NCBI GenBank assembly: GCA_021827445.1
Contig: JAKAVW010000041.1
Span: 1 to 14,418, forward strand
Direction of reading: 5' to 3'
Source of the DNA: Pseudomonadota bacterium
Lineage (GTDB): Bacteria; Pseudomonadota; Gammaproteobacteria; Acidithiobacillales; Acidithiobacillaceae
Length of the DNA: 14,418 nt
The position numbers were made by a program, and so were the translations under genes. Under the pieces are notes generated by a model that made no database searches, was not told the DNA's origin, and saw nothing but the letters and a program-made list of their open reading frames with translations. Positions 1-4,482 of this stretch are shown here, piece after piece; position 1 is the stretch's first letter; every line of letters begins with the position of its first letter.

Positions 1-28
1 GGTTGTCCCGGCAAAAAGGAGAGAAAGG

Positions 29-376
29 ATGTTGAAGAAAACACTGTTTGCAATTATTGCATTAGGAACTTCAGGACTCGCTTTTGCGGCAACGCCGTAT
101 GCGGGAAAATGGGAAGCGCGATTCTCTGGTGGAGACCAGGGGCATTGCGCGATCCAGATCCGGGTATCTGGACGGCTCACCGGCATCTGCCACGGACGCA
201 AAGAGAGCAATACACCGTTCCAGGTGGCAGGATTTGTGCGCGGTTCGACCATCCATTTCGGAATCGCCGGAACAGGTGCCAAGTTCGCCGGATATCTGAA
301 AGGCGATCATGGCAAAGGTACATGGCGGAATACCGGAGACGGTGGCACCTGGAGTGTGAACAAGGACGCTTATTGA
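29..376 (+). CDS. small exported protein of unknown function
   Basis: This 115-residue protein starts with a clear Sec signal peptide: two lysines, a hydrophobic stretch, and a probable cleavage site after AFA near residue 20. The mature part is about 95 residues, glycine-rich and basic. It has two cysteines (HCAIQ and GICHG), which could form a disulfide in the periplasm. Repeated patterns such as GKW, GTW and GTWS suggest a small beta-sheet fold. The ATG is preceded by a strong ribosome binding site (AAGGAG, about 8 nt upstream), which fixes the start. Upstream sequence is cut by the window edge, so operon membership is unknown. Downstream lies the hairpin-rich non-coding stretch. I do not recognise the family; periplasmic or secreted location is inferred from the signal peptide alone. 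Confidence 0.75.
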   Translation: MLKKTLFAIIALGTSGLAFAATPYAGKWEARFSGGDQGHCAIQIRVSGRLTGICHGRKESNTPFQVAGFVRGSTIHFGIAGTGAKFAGYLKGDHGKGTWRNTGDGGTWSVNKDAY

Positions 377-398
377 TCACTGGCAGGGATCCGGCGAA

Positions 399-554
399 CT
401 TGGCACCTCCAAGGGACGCGATAGCGGCCCGCACGTTCCCGGACGTGCCCCCGCCCGTAGGGCGTGAACCGGCTCGAAGAGCCTGATATGGCCCGATAGG
501 GCCTGACTGGGATGCGCGATAGCGCAATCCTGAAATCCCCCCGGAGGGGGTGAT
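399..554. other. array of consecutive short perfect hairpins (possible structured RNA or ssDNA element)
   Basis: The 246-bp gap between the stop at 376 and the start at 623 is densely filled with separate inverted repeats. They are CTTGG/CCAAG (399-413), CGC-GATA-GCG (417-426), GCACGT/ACGTGC (431-448), CGCCC-GTA-GGGCG (452-464), GGCTC-GAA-GAGCC (471-483), GGCCC-GATA-GGGCC (490-503), GCGC-GATA-GCGC (514-525, extended by GGAT/ATCC with one bulged A) and CCCC-GGAG-GGGG (539-550, extendable to 535-554). Stem sequences differ while loops are 3-6 nt and three are GATA. A further CGC-GATA-GCG lies at 598-607. None is followed by a T-tract, so these are not ordinary terminators. The role is unknown: a structured RNA, a protein-binding leader, or a single-strand DNA element such as a transfer or single-strand origin are all possible. 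The inverted repeats are read directly from the sequence; the role is not. Confidence 0.6.
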
Positions 555-621
555 GAATACCAATATCCAGCAATATTCATGCTGGCACGATGGAATACGC
601 GATAGCGGCACGGGGGTTTGA
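553..621 (+). CDS. possible 22-residue leader peptide
   Basis: An ATG at 553 has a strong purine-rich ribosome binding site (GGAGGGGG, 543-550) immediately upstream and opens a 22-codon frame ending TGA at 619-621, one base before the ATG at 623 of the next gene. Its ribosome binding site forms the loop and 3' arm of the last hairpin of the array. This layout fits a leader peptide translationally coupled to the downstream gene. The peptide itself (MNTNIQQYSCWHDG...) has no recognisable motif. It could equally be a chance frame; no independent evidence of translation is visible. Confidence 0.25.
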   Translation: MNTNIQQYSCWHDGIRDSGTGV

Positions 622-622
622 T

Positions 623-1213
623 ATGGGAGCAGCACGGCAGCAACAGATCGAAGCGTTCTTCGCGCAGCGACGCGACTGGCGGACACCGGACATCGTAATC
701 AATCCGGTAGGAACACTGGTTCTTCATGACGGGAGGGGCTGGGTCTGTTCGCCGTGGCTAGAAGAGTTCATGCGCGAAATACGGGGACGATACAATGGCG
801 CGGATGATCCACGAGTGATGCTCTCTGTTCCTGCACACAGGAGTGGTGCCGGGCTATGGGACCTGGCGTTGTTGGAATCTGGCCTCAGCACTTACTTTGG
901 CAAGGCAGAGTATCTCTGGCCGCAGCCCATGCCGCTTTCGGCCATAGTTGCCTTGCGGAATATTGGGTACCCGCCAGGCGTAGAACCTATAACCTACATA
1001 GACTGTCTTCCTGACCGGATTCTCGACACCATGAGAAACAAGGACACGACGAATCCTGACCGGATTATCTACTGGCGGCCATCGGACCAATCCATCACCA
1101 CAATGGATCGCTTCGGGATCGGATGGGTGGACAAGGAAGAGGATTTGCTGGACATCGTACAGGTTCAGTTCGCGGGGCAGCCGGAGGATGTTGTGGCGGT
1201 TTTTGAACCTTGA
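623..1213 (+). CDS. hypothetical protein, about 196 residues
   Basis: I do not recognise this protein. It is soluble, with no signal peptide or membrane segment, and acidic toward the C terminus (DKEEDLLDIVQVQF). It begins with a glutamine/arginine-rich helix (MGAARQQQIEAFFAQRRDW) followed by a mixed alpha/beta region with several tryptophans. ATG 623 is preferred because GGGGG lies about 6 nt upstream and the stop of the 22-codon leader frame is one base before it. The same frame is also open from an ATG at 590, but that one has no ribosome binding site. The gene stands between the hairpin array and a terminator that serves the opposite strand, so it converges with the minus-strand pair at 1257-1671. 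Function cannot be inferred from context. Confidence 0.6.
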   Translation: MGAARQQQIEAFFAQRRDWRTPDIVINPVGTLVLHDGRGWVCSPWLEEFMREIRGRYNGADDPRVMLSVPAHRSGAGLWDLALLESGLSTYFGKAEYLWPQPMPLSAIVALRNIGYPPGVEPITYIDCLPDRILDTMRNKDTTNPDRIIYWRPSDQSITTMDRFGIGWVDKEEDLLDIVQVQFAGQPEDVVAVFEP

Positions 1214-1218
1214 GGCGC

Positions 1219-1245
1219 AAAAAAACCCCAAGCCGAAGCATGGGG
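1219..1245 (-). terminator. intrinsic terminator of the minus-strand pair 1257-1671
   Basis: Read on the minus strand, CCCCA/TGGGG and an inner GC/GC pair close a UUCG tetraloop (1226-1245) and are followed by seven Ts (1225-1219). It lies 12 bp past the stop at 1257. The tract is A-rich on the plus strand, so it should act mainly on minus-strand transcripts. It closely resembles the terminator at 1745-1771. Confidence 0.8.
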
Positions 1246-1256
1246 GTGGGGGTAGA

Positions 1257-1433
1257 TCAGGAAGCGCCGTCGGATAGATGGCGCTCGGGGTGCTGAGATT
1301 GTGTCTCTCGAAGCTCCCGCTCTTTTCTGGACTGTTCGGCCTTCATGTTCACAAAATCCAGGAACAAATAGAAGCCGCCGATGAAAAGAGCAATGCCTAT
1401 CATTGTCAGTGCGAAAACTGTAATCCCATTCAT
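1257..1433 (-). CDS. small single-pass membrane protein
   Basis: A 58-residue protein (MNGITVFALTMIGIALF...) with one transmembrane helix over residues 3-30 and a highly charged C-terminal tail (KAEQSRKERELRE) likely in the cytoplasm. The frame is open further upstream, but the start at 1433 is chosen because it has a strong ribosome binding site (AAAGGAG, 6-7 nt away). That site lies inside the end of the preceding gene, whose stop ends at 1435. The two small genes therefore form a tightly coupled minus-strand pair. Family unknown. Small membrane proteins of this kind on mobile elements include entry-exclusion, toxin and lysis-like proteins, but nothing in the sequence chooses between these. 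Confidence 0.6.
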   Translation of the reverse strand: MNGITVFALTMIGIALFIGGFYLFLDFVNMKAEQSRKERELRETQSQHPERHLSDGAS

Positions 1434-1434
1434 C

Positions 1435-1671
1435 TCACTCTCCTTTTTCTGAGGGTGCAACAATTGCGGCGACGAATACCAGAACCAGCCAGACCACAGC
1501 GGCAAGGAACAACTCTTCGAGTTTGCTGTTTACCAGCGAGGCAACCGCTATGTAAGCAGACGCGCCCCGTGCAGCCAGAGACAATTCATGTGCTAAAAGA
1601 CGCCGCCGATGCGGCGCATAAAAAAGCACAAACACCTTGGATCGGCGCAAACGCTCCCATAGATTATACAT
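1435..1671 (-). CDS. small membrane protein, first gene of minus-strand pair
   Basis: This 78-residue protein has an arginine-rich N-terminal half (MYNLWERLRRSK, HRRRLL) and one strong transmembrane segment near the C terminus (LFLAAVVWLVLVFVAAIVA, about residues 54-72). It ends in a short acidic/basic tail. The ATG at 1671 has a good ribosome binding site (AGAAGGAG, about 7 nt upstream). It is the first gene downstream of the 28-bp element at 1700-1727 and is probably co-transcribed with the 58-residue protein that begins one base after its stop. I do not recognise the family. Confidence 0.6.
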   Translation of the reverse strand: MYNLWERLRRSKVFVLFYAPHRRRLLAHELSLAARGASAYIAVASLVNSKLEELFLAAVVWLVLVFVAAIVAPSEKGE

Positions 1672-1699
1672 CGAAATACTCCTTCTAGGTCATACCGTT

Positions 1700-1727
1700 C
1701 AGGAGTGCCGGACAGTTTCTATGTACC
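1700..1727 (-). promoter_or_regulatory. conserved upstream element, copy 1
   Basis: Twenty-eight bases starting CAGGAGT and ending CAGTTTCTATGTACC on the plus strand recur at 2683-2710 with two mismatches. This copy is about 30 bp upstream of the start at 1671. Both copies sit upstream of minus-strand transcription units in the same orientation, which fits a shared promoter or operator. No clear consensus -35/-10 pair could be assigned. Confidence 0.5.
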
Positions 1728-1744
1728 TGCGGGCGATGGACACG

Positions 1745-1771
1745 AAAAAACCCCAAGCCAAAGGCGAGGGG
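1745..1771 (-). terminator. intrinsic terminator of the 1783-2631 gene
   Basis: On the minus strand CCCC/GGGG with an inner GCC/GGC stem (1751-1771) is followed by six Ts (1750-1745), 11 bp beyond the stop at 1783. The stem arm and T-tract are nearly the same sequence as in the terminator at 1219-1245, suggesting duplication or common origin of the two minus-strand units. Confidence 0.8.
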
Positions 1772-1782
1772 TGGGGGGAGAA

Positions 1783-2631
1783 TCAAGCGGCAGTCTTGCG
1801 ACGTGCCTCGATAGCATCAAACAACTGTTTCGCATCATCGCCGGTGAAGTTGACCTCCACCCACTGCTTCGCATACTCCAGGCGAGCGGCTTCAGTACGC
1901 TCGATCCTTCTAATGGCGCGAGCGACCTCTTCAGACGGCCCCGACGATGGATCTGGGGCAGCAGCTTCAGAGGGTTCAGCGGCGGTAGAGGTGTTGCCGA
2001 ACAGGGCAGCGACCTCACCTGCCAGGCCAAGGAAATATTCCTCCTTTGCGGCCTTCCGAGTGGCGTCAAGCGCAGCCTTGGCTTTTACGCCCGCCTTTTC
2101 AAGCGCAGCAACAGCCGCCGTGCAAGCATCTTGGGCACGACGGAAGTGCGATTCCGCCTTAACCTCTTGGCCGTCTGTCTTAACGGACGCAACATGATTA
2201 ACAAACGTCCGGCCACCGCGATCAACCGACGTGGGAAAGCACGCGATGGTGATCGCAACGCCAATACCGCGGTCTTTAATGGCAGCCTCCAACTTCGGAA
2301 GAAGCCGCTCACAAAACTCTGTTCCAAGGTCAAGCGAGAGAACTGTTGAGTCCTGGCCGTTGTTTAGGAAAACCCGCACCTTTTGGAACACGTTTCCCTG
2401 GGCGTCTTTCGTTTGGGGAGTAAATACCCCGGAGAGCGTGCCAGAGAGCTTGGTCAGAAGGGGTGCCCCGTGTTTCTTGAGAGCAGCACGGGCGACTTTG
2501 GACCTTTCCTCGGTGTAACCCGCCTTCCAGCCGGCCTCACCAATCTCGGCGCGTGCCTCTTGAAGCGCCGCGTTGGTGGTGGCGTCATTCACCAATATAA
2601 ACCCAGCTACAATCGTATTATGCTGATACAT
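1783..2631 (-). CDS. unknown soluble protein, 282 residues
   Basis: The gene starts at an ATG with a near-ideal ribosome binding site (GAAAGGAG, 8 nt upstream) and ends just before an intrinsic terminator, so it is confidently real, but I do not recognise it. The N-terminal half (about residues 1-160) looks globular with alternating beta strands (KVRVFLNNGQ, GVAITIACFPT, TFVNHVASVKTDGQ). This is loosely like a single-strand nucleic-acid-binding beta fold, which is a weak guess. Residues 165-200 form an alanine/lysine-rich helix. A low-complexity acidic linker (about 215-235, AAEPSEAAAPDPSSG) then leads to a C-terminal helical segment. No signal peptide or membrane span is present, so it is likely cytoplasmic. 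It is divergent from the Cas12-like gene, with a 148-bp shared intergenic region. Confidence 0.75.
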   Translation of the reverse strand: MYQHNTIVAGFILVNDATTNAALQEARAEIGEAGWKAGYTEERSKVARAALKKHGAPLLTKLSGTLSGVFTPQTKDAQGNVFQKVRVFLNNGQDSTVLSLDLGTEFCERLLPKLEAAIKDRGIGVAITIACFPTSVDRGGRTFVNHVASVKTDGQEVKAESHFRRAQDACTAAVAALEKAGVKAKAALDATRKAAKEEYFLGLAGEVAALFGNTSTAAEPSEAAAPDPSSGPSEEVARAIRRIERTEAARLEYAKQWVEVNFTGDDAKQLFDAIEARRKTAA

Positions 2632-2682
2632 AAGATATCTCCTTTCAAAAGGTCCGGCGAAAGTGCCGTAGATCGTTCCGAC

Positions 2683-2710
2683 CAGGAGTACCGGCCAGTT
2701 TCTATGTACC
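2683..2710 (-). promoter_or_regulatory. conserved upstream element, copy 2
   Basis: Second copy of the 28-bp element seen at 1700-1727 (two mismatches; core CAGTTTCTATGTACC identical). It lies 51 bp upstream of the minus-strand start at 2631 and 69 bp upstream of the plus-strand start at 2780, so it could affect either direction. Its same-strand position in both copies argues for control of the minus-strand genes. Confidence 0.5.
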
Positions 2711-2743
2711 AGCAGAGGGCTGGCATGGAAGATGCCGCGTCAA

Positions 2744-2759
2744 TAGTGTATTTTCACTA
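2744..2759. promoter_or_regulatory. imperfect palindrome TAGTG-N6-CACTA upstream of the Cas12-like gene
   Basis: TAGTGTATTTTCACTA is an inverted repeat with 5-bp perfect arms. It matches the perfect 16-bp palindrome at 4380-4395 at 14 of 16 positions. It lies about 20 bp upstream of the GTG at 2780, a typical place for an operator overlapping a promoter. The bound factor is unknown. Confidence 0.45.
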
Positions 2760-2779
2760 GACTAGGATTTTCGACGATT

Positions 2780-3826
2780 GTGAATCAAAGAAGGACGCCC
2801 TTGTTCCGAAACTTTGTCTATAAGGCCTGGGTCGATCCCAAGGACGAACCCTTGCTGATCGAGCAGGCCCAGAGAATCAGACGTACTTACGCCAAAGCCT
2901 GCCAGTTCGGGACGATGGATGAAGGGCGAAAATACTTAAACAGAGAGCTGGCAGACATCTGGTATGCCACGCGGCAAATGACAGCGACCTGGCTCAAGGG
3001 CGAACATGCTCGGCGCACCATCAAAAGAAAAGGCCGTCCAGAGGACAATGATACGGAGAAGGCCGCGCACGACGGCTACGATGGCGTGATCGGGGGTGTG
3101 CTCGTGTCCGCCAACGAGATCCCCTATGCCGAGTTCCTGAAGCGTGACGAGAAATACAAAGTGCATTTCAAAACCATTAAAGCAGGAGAGAAACCGCTGA
3201 TGGAGCTGACGATGCCGCTCTGGTCACGGCGCGATGGAGAACCGTTCTCCGTGCGTTTCCTGATGCACAGGCCCATCGCAGGTCATTTATTGGTGCGCCG
3301 GTTTCACCTGGTGATGCGCTATAAGCGCCACGCAGGCAAGCTCGTCGGATATACCTGGTACGTCAGTATCATGGTGAAGATGGATAACCCAGAGATGAGA
3401 AAACCCCGAAGGATCGGGACCCTCTGGCCGTCCTGGAAGGTGGAACCAGACGGCAGTATCCTCGTGATGCGCCTGGAAATTGATTATCTTGACGGCAGCA
3501 AAAAGGACATAAAGTACCATCTGCCCCCGGGGACCATATCCAGGGCACGGCGAGCCTATCACCTGTCCATCATCGGACAAGATAACATCGAATACAACAA
3601 CTTCGACCGGTGGCGCATGGATACCTACCGCAAATGGGCCGTGGATGTCTGCAAACGGGTGGATGTCATCAAGCAGGTGGATTTCACCAAGCCCATAGGT
3701 CTTGAGGTTGGGAGCAGCGTGCCGGGCACTATACCACGTCATCGACCACTCGTGGCCGTGGGACTTCTGATCGCGGCGATCCGCGAAAAAGCCAACGGCA
3801 GCGGGATTAGCCTCGCCACGGAATAG
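2780..3826 (+). CDS. Cas12m / type V-U-like effector relative, truncated and RuvC-inactive (tentative)
   Basis: This 348-residue protein starts at GTG without a clear ribosome binding site. From memory of Cas12m-type sequences, the domain order matches their N-terminal half. An N-terminal strand and helix (VYKAWVDPKDEPLLIEQAQR, residues 13-32) is followed by a DGEPFSVRFLMHRPIAGHLL block (152-171), like the region before RuvC that carries an HRP or HRW motif. A strand YTWYVSIMVK (191-200) precedes a RuvC-I-like segment (211-218) with a dG motif at 224-225, then LPPGTISRARR (248-258). The canonical GIDLGW is replaced by IGTLWPSW, so the catalytic aspartate is missing. No RuvC-II, zinc finger (only two cysteines) or RuvC-III follows; the protein stops about 58 bp before the transfer operon. 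Cas12m and TldR proteins bind DNA under RNA guidance without cutting, so a regulatory role is conceivable. It could also be a decayed remnant. Reality of the gene is more certain than its assignment. Confidence 0.5.
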   Translation: MNQRRTPLFRNFVYKAWVDPKDEPLLIEQAQRIRRTYAKACQFGTMDEGRKYLNRELADIWYATRQMTATWLKGEHARRTIKRKGRPEDNDTEKAAHDGYDGVIGGVLVSANEIPYAEFLKRDEKYKVHFKTIKAGEKPLMELTMPLWSRRDGEPFSVRFLMHRPIAGHLLVRRFHLVMRYKRHAGKLVGYTWYVSIMVKMDNPEMRKPRRIGTLWPSWKVEPDGSILVMRLEIDYLDGSKKDIKYHLPPGTISRARRAYHLSIIGQDNIEYNNFDRWRMDTYRKWAVDVCKRVDVIKQVDFTKPIGLEVGSSVPGTIPRHRPLVAVGLLIAAIREKANGSGISLATE

Positions 3827-3864
3827 GTCGTTCCATCATCACGCGCTTGCATCCTGCATTATCA

Positions 3865-3875
3865 TAGTGTATTTA
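3865..3875 (+). promoter_or_regulatory. partial copy of the TAGTGTA motif before the operon start
   Basis: TAGTGTATTTA matches the left part of the palindromes at 2744 and 4380 but lacks the CACTA arm. It lies 10-20 bp upstream of the ATG at 3885. With TTGCAT at 3847-3852 and a 17-bp spacer, TATTTA (3870-3875) could form a sigma70-like promoter for a nearly leaderless transcript. This is weak and rests on pattern alone. Confidence 0.25.
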
Positions 3876-3884
3876 TAAGCACGA

Positions 3885-4241
3885 ATGGGAAACGTCCGTC
3901 TGGGAGTGCCAAAAGAAGTTGCACACCGCCATAAGCGCGGGTGGATACTTTTGTCGATCATCACCGGTGGATTGGGATGTGCGGCGGCATTGTGGGTGAT
4001 TATTTTCCAGAATGGACCCATCAAGGCGGTCCCGTTACCGCCCGCACCCGCACAACACGTTTCGGATAGGGCAAGGAAGAACGTGGTGACGAAGCCCATA
4101 GTGATTAGGTCTAAACAAGTGGTTACTCCGGTGGAGGCGCCTGCCGTAAGCAATCCGGCAGTAGCGAATATGATCAGACAGGTGCAGGAAATGCAGCAAA
4201 AGGTGCAGGGCATGGAGGCTGAGGCTGAAAATGGTCAATAA
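3885..4241 (+). CDS. single-pass inner-membrane protein, first gene of transfer operon
   Basis: A 118-residue protein with a basic N terminus (KEVAHRHKRGW), one transmembrane helix at about residues 20-42 (ILLSIITGGLGCAAALWVIIF) and a proline/valine-rich periplasmic linker. It ends in a C-terminal coiled-coil-like helix (VANMIRQVQEMQQKVQGMEAEAE, given here only as a region near residues 93-115). The topology is a short cytoplasmic tail with a periplasmic coiled coil, like a bitopic scaffold protein. The ATG lacks an obvious ribosome binding site. Its end overlaps the next gene by 11 bp, so it heads the operon of 3885-14418. Family not recognised; a role in the secretion envelope complex is inferred from position. 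Confidence 0.6.
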   Translation: MGNVRLGVPKEVAHRHKRGWILLSIITGGLGCAAALWVIIFQNGPIKAVPLPPAPAQHVSDRARKNVVTKPIVIRSKQVVTPVEAPAVSNPAVANMIRQVQEMQQKVQGMEAEAENGQ

Positions 4242-4482
4242 AGAATTCAATATGGATGCGGAAGCAGTGGATTTGCTCACCCTGCCCGCCAACGAATTTG
4301 CGGCATCCATCCTGACCATGCTCTATCTCAATGTGCTGATGCCCAAGGGCGTCACCGAAATGACCGTGATCTGTAATGGTAGTGTAATTACACTAGGAAA
4401 AAATGACCCAATGGATCGCCTCCGGCGGGCAACGCAATGTCTGGCTGAAGAAATCCGCGTGCAGGAGATCAAAAGTGCGTAA
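4231..4482 (+). CDS. small soluble protein of unknown function
   Basis: An 83-residue acidic protein without signal or membrane segment (VDLLTLPANEFAASILTMLY, then MTVICNGSVITLGKND). The ATG at 4231 has GAGG about 6 nt upstream and overlaps the preceding gene by 11 bp. An in-frame ATG at 4252 is an alternative. It overlaps the following GTG start by 8 bp. The 16-bp palindrome at 4380-4395 lies inside its coding sequence (codons for GSVITLG), so the gene may carry an operator for its downstream neighbour. Family not recognised. Confidence 0.55.
   Translation: MVNKEFNMDAEAVDLLTLPANEFAASILTMLYLNVLMPKGVTEMTVICNGSVITLGKNDPMDRLRRATQCLAEEIRVQEIKSA
4380..4395. promoter_or_regulatory. perfect 16-bp palindrome TAGTGTAATTACACTA
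   Basis: The sequence equals its own reverse complement over 16 bp, which is rare by chance and typical of a dimeric repressor site. It sits inside the 83-residue gene, 80 bp before the GTG at 4475. A 14/16 match lies at 2744-2759 upstream of the Cas12-like gene. The bound factor is not identifiable here. Confidence 0.5.

Noticed and set aside
109..727. Overlapping open frames on both strands across the end of the first gene and the hairpin stretch (for example 177-686 minus, 377-727 minus, 109-486 plus)
   Set aside because: They lack ribosome sites, run antiparallel or out of frame to a gene with a clear signal peptide, and give arginine/proline-rich translations typical of chance frames in GC-rich DNA.
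1226..1245. Terminator for the plus-strand gene ending at 1213
   Set aside because: On the plus strand the stem is preceded by As and followed by G-rich sequence with no T-tract, so it should not act as an intrinsic terminator in that direction.
1637..2349. Long plus-strand frames opposite the 282-residue minus-strand gene
   Set aside because: The minus-strand gene has a near-ideal ribosome site and a terminator just past its stop; the plus-strand frames have neither and translate to low-complexity Ala/Ser/Arg sequence.
1700..2710. The two 28-bp copies as the remains of a CRISPR array for the Cas12-like protein
   Set aside because: Only two copies nearly 1 kb apart with a gene between them, no regular spacing, and no internal stem. 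Their placement upstream of two minus-strand genes fits a promoter element better.
2780..3826. Cas12-like gene as an intact TnpB/IS605-type transposon gene
   Set aside because: No transposon end hairpins or TnpA gene are visible around it, and the catalytic RuvC-I aspartate and the C-terminal half are missing.
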